Origin: Thermoplasmata archaeon
GTDB taxonomy: Archaea > Thermoplasmatota > Thermoplasmata > Lutacidiplasmatales > UBA184
Direction: 5' to 3'
DNA: 64,000 bases
Assembly: GCA_021817245.1 (NCBI GenBank)
Contig: JAKAVQ010000006.1
Location: 1 to 64,000, forward strand
In this document: positions 18,707 to 27,958 of the stretch, piece by piece
How positions within the stretch are numbered: the first letter of the stretch is position 1
Layout: each line of letters starts with the position of its first letter
Made by a program: the position numbers and the translations under genes
Notes under the pieces: generated by a model
What the model was told of the DNA's origin: nothing
What the model saw: only the letters and a program-made list of their open reading frames with translations
The model's database searches: none

Positions 18707-19911
18707 TCACCCCGCGAGCTCGTCGATCGCGGCGAGGAGAAGGGCCCCGCTCCGAGCCAATGCCGGGGGTTGGACCTTTCCCGGGCCATCGGAGGGTGTG
18801 TGGTATCCGCGGCCCCCCGAGCCAAGCCCGACACTAGGGAACCCGACCGCCGCAAACTGCCGATTGTCCGACTGGACTGCCCCGTAAGCGAGCGGAACTC
18901 CGATCCGTTTTGCCGCGACGTCCAGTGCTCGGAACAGGGGCAACGAGTTGGCGGATCCCTCCACCACGACGGGGCTGTCGGCGAGGGCCGACAAGTCGAG
19001 ATTGACCACTATCGGCGAGATCCCCGAGTGGCGGAACTCGGCCGCGAGGGCGCGAGCCCCGTAGGCCCCGGTCTCCTCGGCATCAAAGGCGGCGATCCAG
19101 ACGGGCCGTGGGAATGCCACTTGATGCTCGCGCAGCGCCCGCGCGACCTCGAGAACGACCGCGACACCCGAAGCGTTGTCCGAGGCGCCCGGGAACCGTC
19201 GTCCGTCCGGATCGTCTCCGACCGCGTCGTAGTGGGCTCCCAAGAGCAAGGGCTGGTGGGCGAGGGCACGATCGGAGCCCGCGACTTCGGCAAGAAGGTT
19301 CATCCCGGTCAGGGGGAGCCGTCGAACTCGAACGTCAAGGCCGATCTCCGTGGGCCACTCGGAATTGAGCAGCTCCTGTCGGAGAAAGAATGTCGGCAGT
19401 GGAAACGGGGCTCCCGCGGGCAATTGCTTAAAGATGACCCCTCCACGGGGGACCGAGAAGGGAATCAGGAAGCCGATCGCGTCTCGTGCGGCAGCTTGGA
19501 CGATCTGTTGACCAAGCGGAGGCGAACCGGGGTCCGCGCTCGACACGACCCAACGATTCCGGAAGTTCGTGTCACGGTTCCATCGAACGACCGCGCCGCT
19601 TAACGGACGGCGATTGGCGCGCTGGCAGGGTGTTCGGCGAAGTCCCGCCGATACGTAAGCCTCCGAGATGCGATTCTTCGGGTCGACGCACTCCCGGTGG
19701 GGGATCCGACCACATCGACGACGGAGGTTGGGTATCGGAAAGGGTGCCTCCCAATCTCGTATCCCCAACCCGTCAGCCGAGCCTCGATCCATCGGCGAGC
19801 CCGTTCGTGTCCCGCCGTGACCACCCTCCGACCCGCGAATGCCCGTCCGCTGAGCATTCTCACGGTCTCGAACGCTCGATCCCCGTCAAAGTCCCCCACG
19901 CCGTCCATCAT
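18707..19911 (-). pseudogene. M28-family zinc aminopeptidase interrupted by one frameshift
   Basis: N-terminal part from ATG 19911 (MMDGVGDFDGDRAFETVRMLSGRAFAGRRVVTAGHERARRWIEARLTGWGY...) stops at 19600; the C-terminal part continues in another frame with the catalytic motifs LLGAHYDAVG, GASDNASGVAVVLEVARAL, AFDAEETGAYG. Confidence 0.75.
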
Positions 19912-19974
19912 CGTTCGAAGCCGGACTCACCTCCGGGCCGGATCCGTCGCCAGGAAGCTGTCCTCTGCGGTGGG

Positions 19975-20250
19975 TCAGCTCCCTCCGCAACAACTCGACG
20001 ATCCCCTGCCACCGCAGCATCCGCCCGCGGCTCCCGAGCCCCCACAACACTCGCCGCCCGACGTCGCTTTTGATGGGCCCCCACCACAACACGAACCGCC
20101 GGAACCGCCCTCCCCGCAACACCCCGAGGAGTTGGCCGTCGACGCGAGTGGACGCGGAGGTCCGTCGAGGAATCCTCCGGTCGATCGGATCGTTCGCTCC
20201 GCCCTGTCCACTCCCGCCGATCGCTTCTTGGTCGCGCTCTTCCGATTCAT
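19975..20250 (-). CDS. Gly/Ser-rich protein with five CC pairs (metallothionein-like candidate)
   Basis: 91 aa from ATG 20250 after an aggaaagcaaaATG leader; tail SGCCGEGGSGGSCCGGGPSKATSGGECCGGSGAAGGCCGGRGSSSCCGGS; 32 bp downstream of the arsR stop. Confidence 0.75.
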   Translation of the reverse strand: MNRKSATKKRSAGVDRAERTIRSTGGFLDGPPRPLASTANSSGCCGEGGSGGSCCGGGPSKATSGGECCGGSGAAGGCCGGRGSSSCCGGS

Positions 20251-20282
20251 TTTGCTTTCCTCCCTTTTCTCCCTCGGGGGAT

Positions 20283-20657
20283 TCACGGGACCCACAGACC
20301 ATCTCGGCTCGCCAGTCGATAGTAGACCCACTTGCCCCGGCGCTCTGAGTGGACGAGCCCCGCCCGCTCCAAGAGATGCATGTGGTGACTCACCGTGGGG
20401 TGGCGCACCCCGAGCGCCGCCTGGAGTTCGCAGGCGCAGAGTTCCTTTTCACGCCGTAGCAGGGCCAGGATAACGAGACGGCTTTCGTCGGCCATTGCCT
20501 GCGCCCGCCGCAGGCTCATCGGGAACGAGGGCGCTTTCCGGATCTGTTCGGCGAGCTCCTGGTAACCCGAGATCGAGCACAGGCATGCCGCATCCTTCTC
20601 AACGAGATGTTCGAGCCGGGACGTGAGTTGCGACTCCGGGGATCTGGATAGCGTCAT
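20283..20657 (-). CDS. ArsR/SmtB-family metal(loid)-responsive repressor
   Basis: 124 aa; ESRLVILALLRREKELCACELQAALGVRHPTVSHHMHLLERAGLVHSERRGKWVYYRL; ELCxC motif in the recognition-helix region plus N-terminal CLC. Confidence 0.9.
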   Translation of the reverse strand: MTLSRSPESQLTSRLEHLVEKDAACLCSISGYQELAEQIRKAPSFPMSLRRAQAMADESRLVILALLRREKELCACELQAALGVRHPTVSHHMHLLERAGLVHSERRGKWVYYRLASRDGLWVP

Positions 20658-20677
20658 GTAGACAAATATCTACATGA
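20654..20677. promoter_or_regulatory. 24-bp inverted repeat TCATGTAGA-CAAATA-TCTACATGA, candidate ArsR operator
   Basis: 9-bp perfect arms; the first arm overlaps the arsR start codon (ATG complement 20655-20657); AT-rich TATA-like sequence just upstream on the minus strand. Confidence 0.75.
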
Positions 20678-21086
20678 ATACTTAAGCTTAACCAGGCCCG
20701 ATGCCCACCGGAGTGGAGGCTGGAGCGCCGAGTAGTTCGGAGCGTTTCGAGCGTCCAGCTCGACGGAGTGCGCTTTTCGGGAATCCCGCGGCGTCGCGGC
20801 CCGGCAGAGTCGCCGCTCCTGCTCGGTCTCTGCCGAGCAACTAGGCCAGCGCGTTGGCGAACGACATGAAGCCCCGGCAAGTTCGGGAAACTCTGAGTCC
20901 GGTCCTTCGCAACGGGAGGAACTTCGGGCGGAGTTCCAGCGGCTCAATGTGGGAATTGTTGTTGAGCCTCCCGAGATCCACTCTCCTCTTGGACGGCGGG
21001 TTTTCGGCCGGCCCGCGGACGACCTCCACCGGGTCACCGGGGCGCCCCGTCACGGCCGGCCCCCGAGCGGGCACGACGCGGTACCG

Positions 21087-21812
21087 TTATGGGCCGCCGA
21101 AGTCGACGGCCTTCGCGTCGACCTGGATCCCCTTCGGGCCGATCGCATACGGCTGGACCGTGCGCACGTGCGCGGCGCGCCGCATCTTGAGCACGCGCAG
21201 GGCGAGACCGACACGGTGGCCGTCGGAACCCGTCCGGTACCCGAGGAGGAGCACGCCATCGGCGACGTACTCGGAGAGCCCGTCCCGGCTCACCTCCGGG
21301 TGGATCGGGTCGGCCTCGGCCGTGAGGATCGTCGTCGCACCGGACTCTCGACAGGCCCCTGCGAGCGCGAACAGCGTGGCCCGCCGGCTCGGCTCGTCGT
21401 CGCTCAGCATGTTGAGCAGCGAGACGGAGTCGACAACGATCCGCTGCGCCTTGAGCGCCGTGAACTCCTTGCCGAGCTCGCCCTGGATCCGGTGCAGGCT
21501 CTGCCGGGTCTCCTTGGGGTCGAGCCGGAGGACCTTCAGCGTCCCGTCCTTGACCGCCGCATCGACCGGCCAGTGGAACTGGCGGCCGCTCTCGAGCAGG
21601 GGACCGACGTCCTCTTCCAGCGAGAGAAAGACCCCCCGCTCGCCCCGCGCGACGCCCTCGAGCAGGAACTGGAGACCGAGACAGGTCTTACCGGTGCCGG
21701 GGAGTCCCGTGACGAGTACGACGTGGCCGGCCGGAAAGCCCCCGCCGATCATCTCATCGAGCCCGCCGACCCCGGTCGGGACCCGCGGCCGGACCCCGTC
21801 AGATTCGCTCAT
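21087..21812 (-). CDS. KaiC/RecA-superfamily ATPase
   Basis: 241 aa; Walker A TGLPGTGKTCLGLQFLLEG, Walker B region RIVVDSVSLL. Confidence 0.85.
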   Translation of the reverse strand: MSESDGVRPRVPTGVGGLDEMIGGGFPAGHVVLVTGLPGTGKTCLGLQFLLEGVARGERGVFLSLEEDVGPLLESGRQFHWPVDAAVKDGTLKVLRLDPKETRQSLHRIQGELGKEFTALKAQRIVVDSVSLLNMLSDDEPSRRATLFALAGACRESGATTILTAEADPIHPEVSRDGLSEYVADGVLLLGYRTGSDGHRVGLALRVLKMRRAAHVRTVQPYAIGPKGIQVDAKAVDFGGP

Positions 21813-22722
21813 ACTGAGTGGTCACCAGCCCGTTCACGGGATTGACGCGGATCACGAACCGGCCCAGGTACTCGGCCGGCAGCCGCGCGAGGACCGGCAT
21901 CGACTTCTCGATCAGCATCGTCCGCTGGCGGTGCGAGCGGCTGGGGCTGGTCTGCCAGGCGAAGTGAAGCACGACATCGACCGAATCGATGACGGCTTGC
22001 TCGATCGAGGGCGGCGCGACGCCCTTCGCGAGCAGCAGGTAGACGATCCCCTCCCACTCCTTCGCTCGACGCCGCAGCCCCTTGAGGAGGGTCAGGAGAT
22101 CGGCTGACGAGACCCCGTCGCGCACGACGAGATCGGTGAGCGAATCGACGATGAGCAGCCGCCCCGGTCCGTCGCGCTCCGCCGACTCCGCCAGCGCGCG
22201 CACCGGGTCCATCGGAGTCGGGCGGCTCCCCGAGTTCTCGGAGAGGAGCGGGCTCCGCACGGAGGCCCACTCCCTCGGGACCACGGTGTCCTGGAAATAC
22301 GCCGGCGAGAGGTCGCGGAACGTGAGGTGGCGCGCGAGGACACGGGGATAGATCCCGGCGAAGGCCGACCGGAGCTCGTCCATCACTTGCGACTCCGAGC
22401 GGCTGGTGCTGAGGTAAGCGACGCCCTCGGGATAACGGAAAGGACCCTTCGCGTTCCCGAGATAGAACTGGTGGAGACGGGGGTCGTCGAACCGCAGCAT
22501 CAGGTGCGCCGCGCTCGTCAGGGCGAACTCGGGGGCCCCGGCGCCCGGCTCGCCGAAGAGGAGCACGACGGAACCGGAGGGAAGCCCACCGGTCATGTAG
22601 TCGAAATCCGGCACGCCGCACGGGATCCGCGGCGGGGCATCCTCGGGCGACGCGGCGGGTCCTGGAGAGAGTCCGGCCGACGGCGCGGGGTAGCGGTACG
22701 GACGTGGAGACTCGATCGCCAT
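21799..22722 (-). CDS. KaiC-like protein with degenerate Walker A
   Basis: IPCGVPDFDYMTGGLPSGSVVLLFGEPGAGAPEFALTSAAHL (no GK[ST]); RLLIVDSLTDLVV; ATG at 22722; overlaps the next gene by 14 bp. Confidence 0.75.
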   Translation of the reverse strand: MAIESPRPYRYPAPSAGLSPGPAASPEDAPPRIPCGVPDFDYMTGGLPSGSVVLLFGEPGAGAPEFALTSAAHLMLRFDDPRLHQFYLGNAKGPFRYPEGVAYLSTSRSESQVMDELRSAFAGIYPRVLARHLTFRDLSPAYFQDTVVPREWASVRSPLLSENSGSRPTPMDPVRALAESAERDGPGRLLIVDSLTDLVVRDGVSSADLLTLLKGLRRRAKEWEGIVYLLLAKGVAPPSIEQAVIDSVDVVLHFAWQTSPSRSHRQRTMLIEKSMPVLARLPAEYLGRFVIRVNPVNGLVTTQYERI

Positions 22723-22732
22723 GGCGGGAAGC

Positions 22733-24091
22733 TTACGCGATGCGAGGAGCCGGGGACCGGGTATTAGTAGGCTCGTTTGCACCCGCCCCCGTGGTCGCAC
22801 CGTTCTTCAGGAACTCGCGGAGGTACACGGTGGCGTACGCCCCCTTCGGCAGGGCGAAACGGAACTCGACCGCGGTCGCTTCCGCCCGCAGCGCCGTCGG
22901 GGGAACGGGGAGCACGACGGGCCTCCAAGCGCCGCGGCTCGCGACCTCGGGGGCTGCCGGCAGGCGGAAGCCGGCCGGATCGACCCCCTCTTCGGAGAGG
23001 ACCGCGGCAAGGAGCTCCCCGACGGGCCCGGGAGCGACCCCGGTCTCGAATCCGACGAGCGGCCCGGCGAGGAGCGCGCCGCCCCGGGAGACCAGGTCGG
23101 TGCATTCCCGTGCGTTGTCGGTGTCGACCGGCACCGGTTCCTGACTGCGGACGGTGCCGTCGCGGCCGACCCGGAGGATCCGATCGCCGGCCATCGGTCG
23201 GTCGAGCGGGAGGCCGAGCGCCTCCCGCCGGCTGACCCACCGGTTGAAGAGGAGCGCCTGGAAGGCGTGGACGAACAGGAGGCGGAGGTCTCGAGAGAGC
23301 GCGCGGAATGCCCGCTCGGGAGGGTGGCCCCGCGCCAGGTGCTCGAGCAGCGCCCGCTCGAACCGGTACTCGGACGGGAACTCTCGGAGGGCCCGGGCCG
23401 CGTCCCGGTGCTCCGCGAACGCCCGCCGAGCGGCGTCGCCGCTCCCCGGCGAAGCGCCCGCGGGGACCGCGGTGAGGTAGACGTCGACCGCGCCCGCGAG
23501 ATCCCCGCGGATGAGTGCGCGGCCGACCTCGTGGGTCACCGGGCGGACCTCGCCGAAGCGTTGGGGGCCGAAGAGGTTCGGGAAACCCCCAAGCTCCCTC
23601 AGCTCGGCCTCGGTCTCGCGATAGGCGGCGACCGCCGCCTCCGCCGGGCGGTCGAGCTCGCTCACGCGGATCTCGAAGGCGTTCCCGTAGTGGTGACCGA
23701 GCACGAGGCCCTCCCGGGCCCGGTACGCCTCCCGGAGCTCCACGCCGGGCAGGCCGAGGTCGGCTGGCGGCAGGGAGCCCGCGTAGGAGAAGAGCCGGTC
23801 GGCGACCGCGCGACGGTCCTTCGTGCCGGACCACTTCACCGAGTGCGGCGGGAGCCGGAGCCGCCGGGCGAGCGCTGCGGCGAGCTCGTGCTGTTCCCAG
23901 TCCCGGCTCGCCACGCGGAGGACGACGAACGCGCCCGACGGGTCCGGGCGTGGATAGGTGGAGATCTCCTGCACGTGGAAGTCGTCGGCGCGGGCCTTGA
24001 TACGGCCCGGGACGCCCGGAGTTCGCGTGCGATAGAATTCGAGCCCGAGCTCCCGTTCGGCGGCGGGCGGGGTCCAAACGGGCTCCACCAC
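22733..24091 (-). CDS. truD: tRNA pseudouridine synthase TruD
   Basis: 452 aa; IKARADDFHVQEI, VKWSGTKDRRAVADRLFSYAG, NLFGPQRFGEVRPVTHEVGRALI, FVHAFQALLFNRWVSRR. Confidence 0.93.
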   Translation of the reverse strand: MVEPVWTPPAAERELGLEFYRTRTPGVPGRIKARADDFHVQEISTYPRPDPSGAFVVLRVASRDWEQHELAAALARRLRLPPHSVKWSGTKDRRAVADRLFSYAGSLPPADLGLPGVELREAYRAREGLVLGHHYGNAFEIRVSELDRPAEAAVAAYRETEAELRELGGFPNLFGPQRFGEVRPVTHEVGRALIRGDLAGAVDVYLTAVPAGASPGSGDAARRAFAEHRDAARALREFPSEYRFERALLEHLARGHPPERAFRALSRDLRLLFVHAFQALLFNRWVSRREALGLPLDRPMAGDRILRVGRDGTVRSQEPVPVDTDNARECTDLVSRGGALLAGPLVGFETGVAPGPVGELLAAVLSEEGVDPAGFRLPAAPEVASRGAWRPVVLPVPPTALRAEATAVEFRFALPKGAYATVYLREFLKNGATTGAGANEPTNTRSPAPRIA

Positions 24092-24151
24092 GCCCGGGGA
24101 AGCCGGGCCGTCATTATTACGTCAGGGTTGGATTCGCCCCGAGTGGGCCCG

Positions 24152-24628
24152 ATGATCCAGGCGACCGCCCGGGTCCTGAAGAACGTCATCGAGATCGAGG
24201 TCGGTCGCGAGACGTGGATCTGCCGTCCCATCGAGGCCGGCCAGGAGGGCCTCGGGCGGCGGATCGCGGCGTTGTTCTCGACGGATTACATCACGTACCG
24301 ACCCGACGCGCCCGAGGAGGTCTTTTCGACGGTCTCCTATCGGGCGAAGCCGGACCAGATCCGCATCCGAATGGGCGAGGAGCAATGGAAGACCGAGTCG
24401 ACGGTCTTCGGTCCGATGACGATCGAGTACGGCGGGATCCCGTACACGATCAACGAGCGGCTCACCGGCCGCTTTGCGGTCATGAACGGGGGGCGACCGG
24501 TCGCGGTCGGCCAGCTCGGGTTCCGCTCGTGCACGATCCGAGAGTACCCGGCCGAGCTCGAGGTCTTTCTCGCGAATCTCGCGCTCGGCTACGTGATCCG
24601 GACCCTAACCTGGGAGATGTTCGGGTAG
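24152..24628 (+). CDS. Conserved hypothetical protein
   Basis: 158 aa from ATG 24152; MIQATARVLKNVIEIEVGRETWICRPIEAGQEGLGRRIAALFS...; divergent from truD. Confidence 0.65.
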   Translation: MIQATARVLKNVIEIEVGRETWICRPIEAGQEGLGRRIAALFSTDYITYRPDAPEEVFSTVSYRAKPDQIRIRMGEEQWKTESTVFGPMTIEYGGIPYTINERLTGRFAVMNGGRPVAVGQLGFRSCTIREYPAELEVFLANLALGYVIRTLTWEMFG

Positions 24629-24632
24629 TCCG

Positions 24633-26075
24633 TCAGGGCCGGCGCCCGATCGGGACCGGCGGAGGAGGTACCGTTGCCCGGGCGCTCGCGTGCAGGGAAT
24701 TCCCGCCGGGGTGCAGGTGACGAACCCGGTGCGCGGAGTGATGCGGGAGCTGGAAGAGGTGGTACGGGATCGCGAGCAGCACCCCGGCGCCCACGAGGAT
24801 CGTGATCGCCGCGATCGAGTAGGCGAGGTGCACCCCGTAGGTCGCGTAGAGCCAGCCGCCGGCAAGGGTACCGAGGAGGCTCCCCGCGCCGGCGAACGCG
24901 TTGTAGAGGCCGAGCGCCCGTCCACGGGCCGCCCGCCCGACGAGGCGGACGAGGAAGAGCGTGCTGGCGGTGCTGATGAACGCCCAGGTCACCCCAAGAA
25001 GCGCGTTGAGGAGCGTGAGCCACGCGAGGAGTCCGGGGGAGCCGAGGCCGAGAAGGACGTAGATCGGCCCCCACAGGAAGAGGAGCATCAGGACGATCCG
25101 GCCGGCCAGCGACTCGAGGAACACCGACTTCGGCGAATGCCGGTCTACGGCCTTGCCCGAGTGGAAGAAGAGCGCGGTCGACGCCGCCGCCGAGCCGAGG
25201 TAGACGATGAAGACCCCCGCGTCGGAGAAGTGCGCCGACTTCCACAGGAAGACCGGGAACGGGCCGTAGAAGATGTCGAAGCCGACGCTCATGATCCCGA
25301 GCGCGGCGAGGAAGAGGAACTCCCGCCCCGGCAACCGCTCGGAGGTCGGTCGAGTGAGGTCGACGAGCCCAACGACCCGGGCGCGGACGTGGCGGAGACG
25401 CTCGACGACCCCACGGTGGAGGTGGACGAGGTCGGCGACGCTGAGACGGTCGACGCGGGCCGCGGCCGGTGGCTCCTCGATCCACGCCCACGCGATCCCG
25501 GCCGATACGAGCGCGAGGACGCCGGAGAGGATCAGGAGCGCGGTCATGACCTGGATCGCCGGCTGGTTGAGTCCGACCACGAAGAGCCAGACGAACCCGA
25601 GCGCGAGTCCGACGGTCGTGCCGAGGCCCGAGATGAGGCCGAAGAGCCCGATGTCCGCGGGCCACCACCGCCGGTGGCGGGTCTCGAGCAGGAGCATCGT
25701 GCCGATCGGCGCGCTCGCGGCGGAGGCGAGCCCCTCGACGACGTTGAGCCAGAAGTAGGTCAGGAGATCGTGGGCGAGCGCGATCAGGATGATGCTGACG
25801 CCGGTGGCGAGGAACGATCCGACGAGGAAAAATTTACGATGGGCGATCCGGTCCGAAAGGTTGCCCCAGAGGATCGTGAACGGCACCTGGCTCATCGCGC
25901 TCGCCGCGATGATAATCGTGACGGCGAAGGCGGTCGCGCCGAAGTGCTGGAGCGCGAGCAGCGGGATCAGGGGCGTCGCGATCCCGTCCGAGATCGCGAG
26001 CGGCAGGTACGCGAGGAACCAGAGGTCGCTCGACGAGGGCCGGACGACGACGTGCGCCTTGATGTCGACCGACAC
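24633..26075 (-). CDS. MFS transporter
   Basis: 480 aa; LWGNLSDRIAHRKFFLVGSFLATG and repeated TM segments. Confidence 0.85.
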   Translation of the reverse strand: MSVDIKAHVVVRPSSSDLWFLAYLPLAISDGIATPLIPLLALQHFGATAFAVTIIIAASAMSQVPFTILWGNLSDRIAHRKFFLVGSFLATGVSIILIALAHDLLTYFWLNVVEGLASAASAPIGTMLLLETRHRRWWPADIGLFGLISGLGTTVGLALGFVWLFVVGLNQPAIQVMTALLILSGVLALVSAGIAWAWIEEPPAAARVDRLSVADLVHLHRGVVERLRHVRARVVGLVDLTRPTSERLPGREFLFLAALGIMSVGFDIFYGPFPVFLWKSAHFSDAGVFIVYLGSAAASTALFFHSGKAVDRHSPKSVFLESLAGRIVLMLLFLWGPIYVLLGLGSPGLLAWLTLLNALLGVTWAFISTASTLFLVRLVGRAARGRALGLYNAFAGAGSLLGTLAGGWLYATYGVHLAYSIAAITILVGAGVLLAIPYHLFQLPHHSAHRVRHLHPGGNSLHASARATVPPPPVPIGRRP

Positions 26076-26192
26076 GCCGATCGCCCCCGGAGTAAGTAGT
26101 CGAATTCCGGAGTCGGGAGCATAAAGAATCGGTTCTTCGCGCAGCGCGTCCGGTCCGCGCTGGCTCCCGGCGACGGAGAGTGCCCGCGGCGT

Positions 26193-26774
26193 TCACTTCG
26201 CGGGTACGTCGAGCGTCCGCAAGAGTTCGCGATGCTCGCGGTCCGAGATCCACTCGACGCGAAGATAGTCCCGGAGGAACTCGTCCGAGACCCCGAAGCG
26301 CCGGGCCTCCACCACGACGAATCGGTACGCCTCGACCTCCGTCCAGCGTCGCACGTAACTGACCCCCGGGGGCCAGAGGTCGGCCCCATCCCGTCGCTGC
26401 AGGACGTGGCAGAGCTCGTGATAGATGTCCATGAACAGCATCAGGGGTGAGCTCGTGCGCAGATGGCTCTCGCCGATCACGATGCAATCCTTGTCGGGGG
26501 AGAGGACCGGGCGCCACTCCCGTCGCGCGCCCCCCGGCGCCGTGAACGGAGCGACGTACATCCAGAGGTCCTGGGCGACGAGCTCGATCTCGGTCTCGGA
26601 GAATAGGCGGTGTCGAGCCTTGGGATCGGCCACCATCCGTTCTGCGGGCGTGAGCCGGTCGAGGCCGGGGAACGCGGCAAGCAACGCGTGCCGCCCGATC
26701 GGGAGGTCGCGCGCGACGCGGAAGCCCGGGGGCGCGACCTCGCCGGCCGGAGCCGGGGCGGCAGTACGGCTCAT
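26193..26774 (-). CDS. Putative zincin-like metallopeptidase (HELCH motif)
   Basis: 193 aa; LMLFMDIYHELCHVLQRRDGADLW contains HExxH followed by VEAYRFVVVEARRFGV. Confidence 0.6.
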   Translation of the reverse strand: MSRTAAPAPAGEVAPPGFRVARDLPIGRHALLAAFPGLDRLTPAERMVADPKARHRLFSETEIELVAQDLWMYVAPFTAPGGARREWRPVLSPDKDCIVIGESHLRTSSPLMLFMDIYHELCHVLQRRDGADLWPPGVSYVRRWTEVEAYRFVVVEARRFGVSDEFLRDYLRVEWISDREHRELLRTLDVPAK

Positions 26775-26865
26775 CCGAATCTAGGGAACCCCCGTGAGAG
26801 ATAAATCCCCGCTGCGCGCACCGCGGTCCACCTAGTGTTTTGGACCGGACCGTGCTGTCGGTCCC

Positions 26866-27888
26866 GTGGCGGTGCGCCGGATAGATTTCGGTGAGATCCC
26901 CGGCGTCGCCGTCGGCCATGCCGAGAGCGAGGACGGCGGCAGCGGAGTGACGGTCGTCCGATTTGACCGACCCGCGCCCACCGTCGTCGACGTGCGGGGG
27001 GGTGCCTCGGCGACCTACGACACCGCCTCCCTGTCGCTCGACGCGACGTTCGGGCGTCGCTGGGCGGTCTTCTTCTCCGGCGGAAGCCTCTACGGCTTGG
27101 ACGCGGCCCGGGGCGTGCGCACGGAGATCCTCCAACGCGGCGGGGGCCACCGCGCGTTCCGCAACCCGAACGTCGTGGTCCCGATCTCCGGCGCTGCGCT
27201 GTTCGACCTGCCCGTGCGGTCGGGGTCGTTGCCGGATTATCTGCCGCTCGGCTTCGAGGCGAGCCGACGCTCCCGGGCCGGAAGGGTGGCCACCGGGCGG
27301 GTGGGTGCCGGCGCGGGCGCGACGGTCGGAAAGTACCTCGGTCGCGGCCGCGCAATGGCCGGCGGACTCGGCGCGGCGGCGAACCGGGACCCGGCCTACG
27401 GTGCCCTCGGCGTCCTCGTGGTCGTGAACGCGGTCGGCGCGGTCCGGGACCCCGGGACGGGTTCGTGGGTCGCCGGCGCTCGGGGCCCACGGGGAGCGAT
27501 CGTGCCGCCGCAACCGACCCGGGTCCCGCGGGGCGGGGCGGCCCACACGACGCTCGCGATCGTCGTTACCGAACTCGCGGTCGGTCGGCCGGTGCTCGCT
27601 CGGGTCGCCGCCATGGTCCACTCCGGTCTCTCCGCCGCGATCGTACCGTTCCACAGCGCGGTCGATGGGGACGTCGTCTTCGCGGCCACGACCGACCGAC
27701 GGTCCCCCCGGGCCCGGGAGTCTCGTCCCGGGGGCCTCGCCGACCACCTCGGGACCCGGGCCGCCCATCTCGCGATAGAGGCGACCCTGGCCGCGGTCCG
27801 GCCGAGACGGTCGCCCTCCCGCCGACGCTCGCTCGGCCGGAGCGCGGGGGATCGCGGTCACGCCGACGCGCCCGTCGGTCGACGGTAG
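26866..27888 (+). CDS. P1/S58-family peptidase (DmpA-like)
   Basis: 340 aa, GTG start; IPGVAVGHAESEDGGSGVTVV, FFSGGSLYGLDAARGV, PVVVPISGAALFDLPV-like region, GRVGAGAGATVGKYLG. Confidence 0.82.
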   Translation: MAVRRIDFGEIPGVAVGHAESEDGGSGVTVVRFDRPAPTVVDVRGGASATYDTASLSLDATFGRRWAVFFSGGSLYGLDAARGVRTEILQRGGGHRAFRNPNVVVPISGAALFDLPVRSGSLPDYLPLGFEASRRSRAGRVATGRVGAGAGATVGKYLGRGRAMAGGLGAAANRDPAYGALGVLVVVNAVGAVRDPGTGSWVAGARGPRGAIVPPQPTRVPRGGAAHTTLAIVVTELAVGRPVLARVAAMVHSGLSAAIVPFHSAVDGDVVFAATTDRRSPRARESRPGGLADHLGTRAAHLAIEATLAAVRPRRSPSRRRSLGRSAGDRGHADAPVGRR

Positions 27889-27958
27889 GGGGCGCGCCCG
27901 CTCGCCCGGGGAGGCGGTCGGGTGGAGGCGCGCGAGCGCGAGCGGTCCCCGGGGGTCC

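Noticed and set aside
19697-20473. 258-aa plus-strand ORF opposite the Cys-rich gene
   Set aside because: PPPQH-rich translation is the complement of the CC/GG codons; the minus-strand ORF has an SD-like leader and operon context.
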